This document shows positions 18,221 through 27,598 of a stretch of 64,000 nucleotides of DNA, piece after piece (positions within the stretch are counted from its first letter, which is position 1; each line of letters opens with the position of its first letter). A program made the translations under genes and the position numbers. This DNA comes from an uncultured Chlamydia sp. GTDB taxonomy: Bacteria; Chlamydiota; Chlamydiia; Chlamydiales; Simkaniaceae. The stretch is taken from assembly GCA_946127115.1 (NCBI GenBank), contig CAMGYI010000002.1:589327-653326 (forward strand), written 5' to 3'. The notes under the pieces were generated by a model, which ran no database searches, was not told where the DNA came from, and worked only from the letters and a program-made list of their open reading frames with translations.

Positions 18221-18664
18221 ATGAAAGCAAAATCCTCAATTCTTATCCTCACTGTAGGAGTCGCTCTAATTTCAGGGTGTGAATCAAATACTGGAACAGG
18301 CGCCCTTATCGGGGGCGGAAGCGGGGCTCTTATCGGTGGCCTCGCAGGTGGTGGAACCGGAGCTCTTATCGGCGGAGCAGCTGGTGTCATTGCTGGGGGA
18401 CTCATTGGAGCATACCTTGACAACCAACAACAGAAAAATCTTAAAGAGCAAAGCCCACAAACCTACAGACGAGTTGATAATGGAGAAAAGCTTAGCGTTA
18501 ATGATATAATCAACCTATCGAAAGCTGATGTTGATGACGATAAGCTTATTGGACTCATTCAGAAAACGAATAGTCACTATACTCTTAATAGCTATCAGAT
18601 TGATAAGCTAAGAGATGCTGGTGTTTCCGAGCGCGTCATCAATTACATGATGTATAACACCTAA
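18221..18664 (+). CDS. Glycine-zipper lipoprotein
   Basis: 147 aa. A lipoprotein signal has its lipobox ISGC at residues 17-20. Glycine-zipper repeats (residues 25-65: GALIGGGSGALIGGLAGG) are of the type seen in OsmB and Rick_17kDa outer-membrane proteins. A hydrophilic C-terminal domain of about 75 residues follows. AGAGG precedes the ATG. It probably sits in the outer membrane, with the glycine-rich hairpin packing in the bilayer. Its monocistronic setting and the palindromic TCAATTGATCA upstream (around 18173) hint at separate control. Confidence 0.85.
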   Translation: MKAKSSILILTVGVALISGCESNTGTGALIGGGSGALIGGLAGGGTGALIGGAAGVIAGGLIGAYLDNQQQKNLKEQSPQTYRRVDNGEKLSVNDIINLSKADVDDDKLIGLIQKTNSHYTLNSYQIDKLRDAGVSERVINYMMYNT

Positions 18665-18670
18665 AAAACT

Positions 18671-18701
18671 ATCGAGGGGCGCTTTGGGGCGCTCTTTCGA
18701 T
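18671..18701 (+). terminator. Weak terminator-like hairpin
   Basis: ATCGA/TCGAT outer pairing with an inner GCGC/GCGC stem around TTTGGG, starting a few nt after the glycine-zipper stop codon. There is no long T-run downstream, so efficiency is doubtful. Confidence 0.35.
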
Positions 18702-18800
18702 TTGGGAAAAGTTATATAGTCATTAGAATAGTACTTGAACAAAATACAGAAAGTTGGGATAAGCGTACCTAAGACCTTCTGTAATTTTTGGCACACATAA

Positions 18801-19811
18801 ATGAGCGTTAATGAGATAAAGAGCGACACCTTTTGGCGGTTTAACCATGAAGGATTCCACAAGAATGTGGAGTCTAACTGTTCAACGGGCATCAAGCAAT
18901 TCAAAAAAATTGTTCGCTCCTATGTCTTTTTCCACCTTTTCTTTTTAGGATTGCTTACAGCAGAAGTCATTGCATTCTTTTTCTTTCTAACACTGTTATT
19001 TCAAACCTCTCTTATTGCTTTTTCTCTTGCAGCGATTCTACTTACTGGCTTTGCCTACCTCATTCTCCTTTTCTATTTTCAGACAAAAAAACCTGAGCAG
19101 TTCCTGGAGCTGAGAAATTTTTTTATGCTCCTCTGCAAAAAGGGTCTTCCCAAAAACATGCTCCGTTCTGAATACCATCTCTCTCTAGCAAACGCTGCCT
19201 ATCGCTTTGCCGCCCACCTTACTAAGGGTGAAATGACTTTCCACCCACTACCTGAAAAAATGAGTTCTTTCAATCAGATGATGCAAAAAGTTACCCATCT
19301 CTGCCACAAAAATGATATCAAGCGAATGAAAGAGCTCCTCTATCTTGTTTCAATTAGCGAACATATTCAGCTTATAAAAAACACACCAACGAATCTTGAG
19401 GCCCATGCTTCACTCGCCAACGCATATGTGGCACTTTCACGTCTCTATAAGGCCCAGGGTAATTCCAGGGAAAAGTTTGAAGTTGCCGCTGAAAAAGCAA
19501 TTCAAGAGTTTAAAATCATCGATCATTATTCCCCAGAAGATCCCTGGGTACATGCTCAGCTAGCTTCCTGCTACCACGACTTAAAAATGCATAAGAAAGA
19601 AATTACTGAGTATGAAACTATTTTGGAACTTTGTCCTGAAGACAAACAAATCCTTTTCCGCCTTGGCATCCTTTGCTTCCAGCAGGGAGAAAATGCACGT
19701 GGGCTCCAAATCTACGAACAATTAAAAGAGATGCGGTTCTCGCGCGCGGATGAACTCATCGACTTTTACGACGCCAACATCAAACAAGAATATTTCATTA
19801 GTTCTCTATGA
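18801..19811 (+). CDS. Membrane-anchored TPR protein
   Basis: 336 aa. Two adjacent hydrophobic helices (about 38-60 and 65-92) form a membrane hairpin. The C-terminal half (from about residue 190) is TPR-like: AHASLANAYVALSRLYKAQG, WVHAQLASCYHDL and ILFRLGILCFQQGE. The ribosome-binding site before ATG 18801 is weak. TPR repeats imply protein-protein contacts, probably on the cytoplasmic face. Function unknown; another TPR gene follows about 520 nt downstream. Confidence 0.8.
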   Translation: MSVNEIKSDTFWRFNHEGFHKNVESNCSTGIKQFKKIVRSYVFFHLFFLGLLTAEVIAFFFFLTLLFQTSLIAFSLAAILLTGFAYLILLFYFQTKKPEQFLELRNFFMLLCKKGLPKNMLRSEYHLSLANAAYRFAAHLTKGEMTFHPLPEKMSSFNQMMQKVTHLCHKNDIKRMKELLYLVSISEHIQLIKNTPTNLEAHASLANAYVALSRLYKAQGNSREKFEVAAEKAIQEFKIIDHYSPEDPWVHAQLASCYHDLKMHKKEITEYETILELCPEDKQILFRLGILCFQQGENARGLQIYEQLKEMRFSRADELIDFYDANIKQEYFISSL

Positions 19812-20334
19812 ACCTCGGTGAACTAAAAATTGGTATTAACTGAAGTGAGTCAAAGAAAACTCCACTTTAATTCTGCGATTTTACGGTCTTTCTGAGCATA
19901 AGTCGACAAAGAGTGCTTGGTATCGGTTTTCAAGCTTGAGTGTTCCGCTATCACTGTATTGAGAGTTTATCAAATGTGTTTCTGTGGAACAAGGGCAGTG
20001 TGGTACAGCATAGACAAAAATAATAGAAAAGAAACAACAAAACTCTTCATAAGAACCTCCAGTACTTTCCATGATTATAGGAAGACCCTCAACCCTCGGA
20101 TTTAATTTACCAAAATGATTCTTTGATACGAGGTTGATTTACTTAGTCGTTGTGTTACTAATTTTGCAATGCTAATTCTCAGAGCCAATCCCAAGTCCAG
20201 ATTGTAAACATGGAGATAAACGAAGTGTTTGATAAATATCTGACGGTGAGTATAATCAAAAAATCCTTCGCTAGGAAGTCGTCTTTCCATTATGGTTAGG
20301 GCTTACGCAACATAACTGATAGGGACAAACGGAT
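19812..20334. other. Intergenic region with a small exported-peptide ORF
   Basis: About 520 nt. On the minus strand, 19970-20050 encodes a 26-residue signal-like peptide (listed separately). An open minus frame at 20102-20290 (RRLPSEGFFDYTHRQIFIKH) has no recognisable family. Decayed genes are likely here. Confidence 0.4.
19970..20050 (-). CDS. Putative 26-aa signal-like micropeptide or truncated secreted gene
   Basis: Minus-strand ATG at 20050 with a canonical GGAGG 5 nt upstream. The product (MKSFVVSFLLFLSML...) looks like a signal peptide and then stops after 26 codons. The frame next door stays open for another 30 codons past the stop. This may be the frameshifted remnant of a small exported protein rather than a functional micropeptide. 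Confidence 0.35.
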   Translation of the reverse strand: MKSFVVSFLLFLSMLYHTALVPQKHI

Positions 20335-23169
20335 ATGTTTAAATCTAAATATCGTAATTGCTTTATTCTCGGTGCAGCACTATTTAGCCTCGTCGCGGTG
20401 CAGGCTACAGCTGGAGAATCTGTCAAATCAACACAAGTCCAATCGGATGAAGAAGCCTTTCTAATCCGCCGTATTGCAGAGTTCTGGAAGGATGGAGACT
20501 TTGCTATCGTAAAGACACAAATCATCGACTTTTTAGATCGCTATCCAAATAGCGATCTTTCTGATTATTTTCTAGGAATACTAGGAGATATCTATCTCCA
20601 AGGCAACCAATATAAAAGTGCTCTTTCAACATATCAGATGATGCAGGATAAAGACGTTAGCGAAAAGATCCTAATCAACAAGTTACAATGCTATTACGAG
20701 CTCGATCAGTACGAAAAACTAGCAGAAGATGGCCGTCCCTTTCTATCTAGCCAAACTCCTGAAATTGCAGACCGAAAAGATGAGCTTTATTTTTTAATGG
20801 GTGAATCCCTCTTTCGAAGAGCTCTAAAAGAAGATAAAGGTTCTTATAAGCAAGAACTGGCAAGTGAAGCCCTTGGATATTATGAATGTCTTTCACAAGG
20901 ACAATATGAGGAAATTTCAGAGTTTGCCCTTGCCGAAATCGCCGCAATCCTTGAAAATTATGAAAAGGGAGCAGGGGCTTATCGAGAACTCGCAGAAAAA
21001 CATCCTGAAATGGCTGAAGATCTTCTCTTCCAAGTCGCATCTCTGGAAGCGCATTACAACAAATTAGATGCTGCTGAAACCTTCCGGAAAGTGAAAAATA
21101 TCGGAGGGGACAGGGAGCATGAAGCCACCTTTAATCTCCTGGTTATTCTATTTCAAAATGAAGAGTATAAAGAAATAATTTCTACGTACGAAAAGATGGC
21201 ATCAAATATCCCAGAACCCTTCCAGCCTACTTTCAACTTTATTGTTGGAAAAAGTTTCTTCTCTTCAGGAGATTTCCAAAATGCTATCCAGCCTCTCCAG
21301 AGATACATCAATTCGACGTTTATTCCCTCTGATCAACTGAAAAACGCCCTTCTAATTCAAATGACCTGCGCCCATCAGACGAGCAATGAATCTCTTTTTA
21401 ATGACTCTTTTGAAACGCTTGATACATTATTTCCAAATGACCAAGAAATCCCCAAAGCTCTGTTCATGCATGCAATGATTCTAAAAGAACAGGGCGCTAT
21501 TAACCGAGCTGATGAAAAACTAAAAATGATTAAAGATAGCTACCCATCCTTTGAGGATCACGAAAGCTTTGTCTTTGAATATGGTCTTCTCGCTCACCAA
21601 AATGAGCGATGGGAAGAAAGTTATGAATCTTTCAAAAAGTATGTTTTAGCATATAACGAAAGTGCTCGTATCGACGACGCCTGGAAACTCTATTTATCTT
21701 CTGCAATCAACCTCTATAAACATGCTGCTGAAGAAGTCCATTACACTAAGTCTCAGTTTTTTACAGATATACAAACTGTTCTAGATCATTTAGACTACTT
21801 GAGCAACCAAGAAACGCTGGATTATGCTCTTCTTTATGCAAAGATTGCTTATGAGCTCGACTATTACGCTGATGCTCTTTGTTGCCTACAAGATCACATC
21901 TTTACTAAACTGGAAGAAGAAAACACCACATCTCTGGCTGAGGCTCACTTTATTGCCGGGCTTTGCCACGCCGAAGTTCAATCAGATTATTCGGCCTTTT
22001 GTATGCACTTAGAGCAAGCGATGACTCTCAATCCAGATCTTTACGACTCAGGACCTACGCATCTGCAACTTTATAACGCCTACATTTCTCTTGCGGGTTA
22101 TGGAGAAATGGGTGATATCCCATCAGATGGACAACAACAACAAGAGTTTGTTAACCACGCGGCAGAACATCTTCAAAAAGCTCTCTCTAAAGGTGGAATC
22201 ACAATCAAAGATGAGAATCGCCTTTGGCTAGCAAACCATTATTATCAAAAAGTGCGTGAATGTAGCGAGAGTGATATTGCCAATCACCCTGAAGTGGCAA
22301 ATGCAATTGACCGCGCCTCTGACCACTATCAAAATCTATTAATGAGAGATGAATACCTAGTCGAGATGACTGCCGATAACCTCCATTTAGAATACGAAGT
22401 AGTCAAGCTTTCTAAACTGTTTAAATATCAGAATTCTCAAAAGCAAAAACTCGCGCTTATCAAAGCACTTTTGCAGCAGCAAAGTGAGAAGCCTGAACTA
22501 AACTGGTCATCTCAAAAAGATGCCCTTTATGAGCTTGCAACTGCCTATGATGCCCTTGGAGAAAAGGAAAAAGCTTTTGAAACCTACAGTTTCATTCATT
22601 CACAGGCCACTCACTTTCCTTCTTCGCTTGCAAGTAATGCGGCATTAGAAGGTGCTCGACTTCACTTTGCCCTCCTTGAAGAAGGGCTTCGAAATGAAAT
22701 GAATGAAGAAGTTCTTGGAATATTAAATGACTTGAAAGAACTTCAGATTCGTAAAAATGCCTTTTCAGAGCCTACACACTTAGAGGCAGCTCTTGAGTAT
22801 GCCAAGATCCGCTCAGTCATTTCCAACCCTGGAGAACAAGATTCCCGTTATCTCTTCTTTTTAAATCGCATTCAAGACGACTTTAATTCGCAAGAAGATC
22901 TTGTTACACAAGATTATTTAGTCAATCTGAATCAGAACTCCCAGAAGAAACTGATTTTCAATGCATACATGAAGTTTATCGATGCTGAAAAACTCCGCCT
23001 CGAAGCAAAGAATCATTACAAGCATGATCGACATGGTGAGATGGAAGAGCTTCATGAAGATGCATTAACACTCTACAGCGAACTAAAAAACGACCACAAT
23101 ACACCTAAAAGCCTCTATGATAGGACGCTAAGCAGTATTCATGAGATCAATGCATTAGTTGCATATTAA
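20335..23169 (+). CDS. Large exported TPR-repeat protein
   Basis: 944 aa with a Sec signal peptide (basic MFKSKYR, hydrophobic core, cleavage likely after VQATA). The remainder is continuous alpha-helical TPR/YbgF-like repeats, for example SDYFLGILGDIYLQGNQYKSALSTYQ early and KDALYELATAYDALGEKEKAFETY late. It should be a periplasmic or outer-membrane scaffold. It lies 21 nt before the VWA gene, so the two are very likely co-transcribed and may form one complex. I know no named family for the full length. Confidence 0.88.
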   Translation: MFKSKYRNCFILGAALFSLVAVQATAGESVKSTQVQSDEEAFLIRRIAEFWKDGDFAIVKTQIIDFLDRYPNSDLSDYFLGILGDIYLQGNQYKSALSTYQMMQDKDVSEKILINKLQCYYELDQYEKLAEDGRPFLSSQTPEIADRKDELYFLMGESLFRRALKEDKGSYKQELASEALGYYECLSQGQYEEISEFALAEIAAILENYEKGAGAYRELAEKHPEMAEDLLFQVASLEAHYNKLDAAETFRKVKNIGGDREHEATFNLLVILFQNEEYKEIISTYEKMASNIPEPFQPTFNFIVGKSFFSSGDFQNAIQPLQRYINSTFIPSDQLKNALLIQMTCAHQTSNESLFNDSFETLDTLFPNDQEIPKALFMHAMILKEQGAINRADEKLKMIKDSYPSFEDHESFVFEYGLLAHQNERWEESYESFKKYVLAYNESARIDDAWKLYLSSAINLYKHAAEEVHYTKSQFFTDIQTVLDHLDYLSNQETLDYALLYAKIAYELDYYADALCCLQDHIFTKLEEENTTSLAEAHFIAGLCHAEVQSDYSAFCMHLEQAMTLNPDLYDSGPTHLQLYNAYISLAGYGEMGDIPSDGQQQQEFVNHAAEHLQKALSKGGITIKDENRLWLANHYYQKVRECSESDIANHPEVANAIDRASDHYQNLLMRDEYLVEMTADNLHLEYEVVKLSKLFKYQNSQKQKLALIKALLQQQSEKPELNWSSQKDALYELATAYDALGEKEKAFETYSFIHSQATHFPSSLASNAALEGARLHFALLEEGLRNEMNEEVLGILNDLKELQIRKNAFSEPTHLEAALEYAKIRSVISNPGEQDSRYLFFLNRIQDDFNSQEDLVTQDYLVNLNQNSQKKLIFNAYMKFIDAEKLRLEAKNHYKHDRHGEMEELHEDALTLYSELKNDHNTPKSLYDRTLSSIHEINALVAY

Positions 23170-23190
23170 TCATATTAGAAGAGACAAAGC

Positions 23191-26100
23191 ATGGGAAAGT
23201 ATTCCTCCTCTTCAGCTCAAAGCAAGCCGCTCTTCTTTCTATCCCTTGCGACATCGCTTGTGCTACATGCGGGAGGAATTTATCTTTTATTGCGACATCC
23301 CCCCTCTTTTTTAACAGCAAGAGAGCTTCCATCCGTGGAACATCTCGTAAGAGAAAAAGGAATGGTGGATCATGTAGCCCATGCAGCCTTTCAAAACCTC
23401 GTTATTCGAGAAGATCAGGGCCAATCTCCTCTGCCTGGAAGAGCTCCTATGCTGGAGCCAGAAAAAATTCCTTTTATCATGACAGAGCTAGACATTCCTT
23501 TAAGCTACTCTGAAAGACGACGAGAAGAACTCAGCCTTGATATTGTTCCTTGCGCCCCTCAATTATTTGAAACCCCCTGGATTACCTCCAAAAACTCTCC
23601 TTTCCGAGATAAAAAAAAGATTGATTTTAGTCGCATGGTCGCAACAAGCTTTTCAGAGGAATTAGCACCAGCCCCACATATTGCAGCAAAGAAAGCTGAT
23701 AAAAATTTAAGTCAACCTTTCATCGAAGAAAAAGAGGAAAAAAGGGACCTTCTTTCAGAGAATCTATTTTCAAATCGCCAAGAAAAAAAATGCCCGTCCA
23801 CCACACCTTTTGCCTTTAGTCGCCCAAAAGAATCTTCGGAGCTTATTGACCGAGTCTTTCTTCTCAAAAAAACTTCACCAAATGCACTCCTCTCTTTAAA
23901 ACATCCCAAAATACACCTCCAGCCCTCCCATTATAAACAGGAGACTCATACAAAACTTGCTGGAATAGCCCCAGCGATGGAAGAAAATGAGAAATTTACC
24001 TTTGATGCAGAAAGTTATTCCTATTATTTTGACTACAAATCAGAAACCCCTATCTACCCTTTTTCTCTTAATGAAGTGATCGAACAGAGATTTATCGCGG
24101 CCTCCCTTACTCATGAGAAGTGGGCTTGTACAAGTGAGCATTCTTTTTCAATCTGCGCATTTAGCTCCTTTAATTGGGCTAATGTAAGCCACCTTAGTGA
24201 AAAGAGAAATGAGATCGTGTGGACTCCGTTCCAAGAGGAGTTTAATGATCGGTGGTCATTTCAGATCACGGCGCCTATCATCGATGTCTCTGTATTATCC
24301 ATGTTTTCTGGATTCAAAGAACTGCGGGTGAATATAGCTGCTAGTGAAAGAAAGAGCTATTGCCTTCCTAAAACTCCGTCACCTAATCAGGAACTTGCTC
24401 GAAAAAAATGTGTTCCTAAACCTTATCTTGATACATGGAAAACTGAGAAAGAGAGCTTGGAAGTTGTTTATTTTCCTGAAGAAGAAGGGATTGATCCAGA
24501 CCTAACAAACTATTCCCTTCCAAAGGGTTCAACGATTGAGGTTAAACTCGGAAATGATGTCTTTTGCTTTACATTGATCCCTTTATTTAACCTTTTCCCT
24601 TCTGAGAACGGAATTACGCCTCCCAAAAAGATGCAAAAGTTTGTTGCTAGCAACTTTGAAGTTGAGCACCCCTATTTTTCAACTGAATCTTTCGAATCCC
24701 TTGCGAATAACCATCTCTCTCCTCAGCTTGAATCTTCCATAACACCTACGTTCGCAAAAGATCATTTTACTCTGCAATCTCCCGACCCCTCATCTTCTAC
24801 CTTTGAATTTTCCGAGAGAGAAACTAAAGGAGATCTTCCAATGATCGCCGGTGGAATTACTTTTCCTGAGGGGAAATTTAACCCTTCAAGGATGAAATTT
24901 GAATCACGATCACAAGCCTATCTTTCTACCCACCTTGGTCAAAAAGGGCCTGAAGCTACACAGAAACCCTCTATTGAATATGTTGTTCCTAATCTATCTG
25001 AAAAATCTATTGCGCTTGATCCCAATGGGTATCCCCTTTCTAGCCTCCTAGATCTAAAGACAAATCATTCCATTGTTTTCAAACTTCAAGAAAATGAACT
25101 CTCAAGCATTGATTTGGAAAATCTTTCCTTGCCTAATCTCAAGGAGAAGAATGTAACTTCTAAAAAAATTTTTATGAGTGGGGTTGCTCTTTTAGATACC
25201 CTTCCGAAGTTCGATCAAACGATTGCTGCTATCCCCCAAGAGCTTACTCTTTCGTTTTCCAGGGAAGCAGAACAACTTGTGCCTTTGAAAGACATTCTTC
25301 ATGAGTCCCTCCGCCACTCTTTTTACCCTTCTGAAGGGTCTCATTTATCAATGGGAGAAAATTCTCTATCTATGCTTGAGAAAAACTTAGAGTATGTGGA
25401 AAATCAAACAGATATAAAGCTTGTTGAAGGAGTAGAACGCCTGCCCCTCCCTTATCTAAACTCAAAACAGATTGCTCAAAAAAAGTATTCGACGACGCCT
25501 CAGAAGGTATTTGAAGACTTGCCAACTCAAAGTGTCATTGTCGATCTTACAGGCAAAGGCATAGAATATCCCAGTACAAGAAAGCTTCTTGAAAACGAAT
25601 ATGCACCTTCTAAAATACCCTCCAATATTTCAACTGCCTCAGCCTCTATCGAAACACCAGACACACATATGATCCACTCTCAGGCAAAAGAGATACTGGA
25701 AGATTACAATCAAGAGAATAGTGCTTCGTCAGCAGTGACCTCCCTAGTGGAGCACGGGATTCAAGGAGGGGTTAGCGAGACAGAAGTCCGCTCCTTGAAT
25801 CAGTCCAACCGCTTTACGCAAGTATTCTTAACAGAAATTCCTCCTCCTTCCTATTTAGAAACTGCGACATATAAGGAAGAGTTTGATACTCAGGTTCATT
25901 ACTCAAAAAGAGACGACGGGAAGGGCTATCTCTTTGCTATAAAGCTGAAAGCAAAACCTTCTCTGCATTTTTCCTCACCCCATCAAAACTTCATCTTTGT
26001 TATCGATGGATCTAGTAGTATAAAGAAGCACCGCTTTGGTGTTTTTAAAGAGGGTGTCAACCGCTCGCTTGGGTACTTAAAGGAAGGAGACTCTTTTAAT

Positions 26101-26895
26101 ATTCTTATTGCCGATGCAGAGTTGATTCCATTTAGCAAAACTTCTATATCATGGAATAATGGAAGCAGAGAGCAAGCAAAACAATTTTTGAATAATCGGA
26201 AATACCACGGATTTTTCATCAATTACAACTCATTTGATCTGTTATCAAATGTCACCAAATATCTCGATCCAGAAAAAGAAAATGTCATCGTTATGATTAC
26301 TGATGGACATTCGTTGCAAAACTTTAAAACCCATAAAGAGGATTTCCAAAAGCTTGCTGAAGCAAGCAAAGGACACTTCTCTGTGCATACTGCAACTGCA
26401 AGCAGTGATAACAATCTTATGATGCTCGATCTCCTCAGCACCTTTAATAATGGAGAGCTAATGTACTCAAAAACACATGCTGCCTTTTCAAGACAGCTCG
26501 CTGTCATGGTTAAACATATCGAAAGTTTAATTGCCAAAGACGTGCAGATTCATGTTACCGATGTGAAACAAGAGACTGGAATCGAGTTCTACCCCAATCA
26601 ACACACCCTTCCGGCTCTCTACGCTGACCGTGCATATACTATTTATGGAGCCATTGACGATCTCAAAGATTTTGACCTGATCCTTCAAGGGCGCTGCGGA
26701 AATCAATGGGTAAACATCAAGCAACATATTTTGTTTAAACATGCTGAAAAAGCCTCCAACACAATAAAAAGAGGCTTTGCCCTCCAAAGAGCATATGTTT
26801 GTTACGATTATTATCTCAAGCAAGATGATCCTTTTTTCTTAGCAGAAGCAGAGCGAATTTTAAACCCTCATACGATTCCCACCGCGAATCAATGA
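23191..26895 (+). CDS. Large membrane-anchored von Willebrand factor A protein
   Basis: 1234 aa. One N-terminal membrane helix (about 13-33: FFLSLATSLVLHAGGIYLLL) precedes roughly 850 residues of low-complexity-like, proline/serine-rich sequence without clear domains. The C-terminal part is a VWA domain starting near residue 933. Its MIDAS motif is DGSSS (D939, DxSxS form) and the later acidic site is MITDG near residue 1035. AGAAGAGA precedes the ATG. VWA domains bind protein ligands through a metal. Pairing with a TPR partner recalls Bat-type VWA/TPR sets, but no MoxR ATPase lies nearby. Confidence 0.87.
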   Translation: MGKYSSSSAQSKPLFFLSLATSLVLHAGGIYLLLRHPPSFLTARELPSVEHLVREKGMVDHVAHAAFQNLVIREDQGQSPLPGRAPMLEPEKIPFIMTELDIPLSYSERRREELSLDIVPCAPQLFETPWITSKNSPFRDKKKIDFSRMVATSFSEELAPAPHIAAKKADKNLSQPFIEEKEEKRDLLSENLFSNRQEKKCPSTTPFAFSRPKESSELIDRVFLLKKTSPNALLSLKHPKIHLQPSHYKQETHTKLAGIAPAMEENEKFTFDAESYSYYFDYKSETPIYPFSLNEVIEQRFIAASLTHEKWACTSEHSFSICAFSSFNWANVSHLSEKRNEIVWTPFQEEFNDRWSFQITAPIIDVSVLSMFSGFKELRVNIAASERKSYCLPKTPSPNQELARKKCVPKPYLDTWKTEKESLEVVYFPEEEGIDPDLTNYSLPKGSTIEVKLGNDVFCFTLIPLFNLFPSENGITPPKKMQKFVASNFEVEHPYFSTESFESLANNHLSPQLESSITPTFAKDHFTLQSPDPSSSTFEFSERETKGDLPMIAGGITFPEGKFNPSRMKFESRSQAYLSTHLGQKGPEATQKPSIEYVVPNLSEKSIALDPNGYPLSSLLDLKTNHSIVFKLQENELSSIDLENLSLPNLKEKNVTSKKIFMSGVALLDTLPKFDQTIAAIPQELTLSFSREAEQLVPLKDILHESLRHSFYPSEGSHLSMGENSLSMLEKNLEYVENQTDIKLVEGVERLPLPYLNSKQIAQKKYSTTPQKVFEDLPTQSVIVDLTGKGIEYPSTRKLLENEYAPSKIPSNISTASASIETPDTHMIHSQAKEILEDYNQENSASSAVTSLVEHGIQGGVSETEVRSLNQSNRFTQVFLTEIPPPSYLETATYKEEFDTQVHYSKRDDGKGYLFAIKLKAKPSLHFSSPHQNFIFVIDGSSSIKKHRFGVFKEGVNRSLGYLKEGDSFNILIADAELIPFSKTSISWNNGSREQAKQFLNNRKYHGFFINYNSFDLLSNVTKYLDPEKENVIVMITDGHSLQNFKTHKEDFQKLAEASKGHFSVHTATASSDNNLMMLDLLSTFNNGELMYSKTHAAFSRQLAVMVKHIESLIAKDVQIHVTDVKQETGIEFYPNQHTLPALYADRAYTIYGAIDDLKDFDLILQGRCGNQWVNIKQHILFKHAEKASNTIKRGFALQRAYVCYDYYLKQDDPFFLAEAERILNPHTIPTANQ

Positions 26896-27046
26896 ACCCA
26901 CCCCTAAAATCTATTATCTTTTATTCCTCTCTTTTCTGCAGATTTTCGAAAAAATACTTTCCACGACAAAATGCTCAAATTATTCTTCAAAAACCCACTA
27001 AAAATTTTTGGAAAATTAAATGCAATTTACTTATAGGTGTGGATTT

Positions 27047-27598
27047 ATGAGAATTACTGGAGGCTTTTTAAAAAATCAATCTCTAAAAACTCCTGCAAGA
27101 GCTGCAACGCGCCCTACTTCTGAAAAACTTCGCCAATCCGTCTTTAATATTTGCCAACATCATGTCGAAAAGGCTCAATTTCTTGATCTATTTTCAGGAT
27201 CAGGAGCCATGGGGATTGAGGCTTTGAGTCGGGGAGCTGCGGAGGCAACTTTTATCGAGAAAAACCCCCTGGCCATAAAAACTCTTCGCGAGAACCTAAA
27301 TAATCTTAATCTTTCCCCTCTCTCTATCCTCTATGCAGGGGATGTGTTTACTCTTATCCATAAACTAAAGGGAAAATCATTTAATCTGATTTATATCGAC
27401 CCCCCCTACGAAAAAGGACTCGCAGAAAAAACTCTAGCTCTTGTTGACTCCCTTCACCTTCTCCGCGTGGAAGGACTCCTCTTTCTTGAAGAGAGCGGGA
27501 ACAAAGAGCTCGTCTTTTCTAAGCTGACTCACCTGGAAGTAAAAAGAAAAAGGAAGATGGGAAGCACCTTCCTTTACGAAATTATTGGAAAGATTTAA
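27047..27598 (+). CDS. rsmD: 16S rRNA (guanine966-N2)-methyltransferase RsmD
   Basis: 183 aa. N-terminal MRITGGFLKNQSL..., then RPTSEKLRQSVFNI, the SAM-binding FLDLFSGSGAMGIEALSRGA, and the catalytic YIDPPYEKG (N4/N6-type DPPY). It methylates G966 of 16S rRNA in 30S assembly. The family normally begins MRI..G, so I prefer ATG 27047 over the in-frame ATG at 27020. Its 3' end overlaps the MORN gene on the other strand by 17 nt. Confidence 0.94.
   Translation: MRITGGFLKNQSLKTPARAATRPTSEKLRQSVFNICQHHVEKAQFLDLFSGSGAMGIEALSRGAAEATFIEKNPLAIKTLRENLNNLNLSPLSILYAGDVFTLIHKLKGKSFNLIYIDPPYEKGLAEKTLALVDSLHLLRVEGLLFLEESGNKELVFSKLTHLEVKRKRKMGSTFLYEIIGKI

Noticed and set aside
18781..18803. Second sigma-54 promoter (TTGGCACACATAAATG)
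   Set aside because: The -24 half matches but the -12 GC is missing at the required distance, and the start codon overlaps it.
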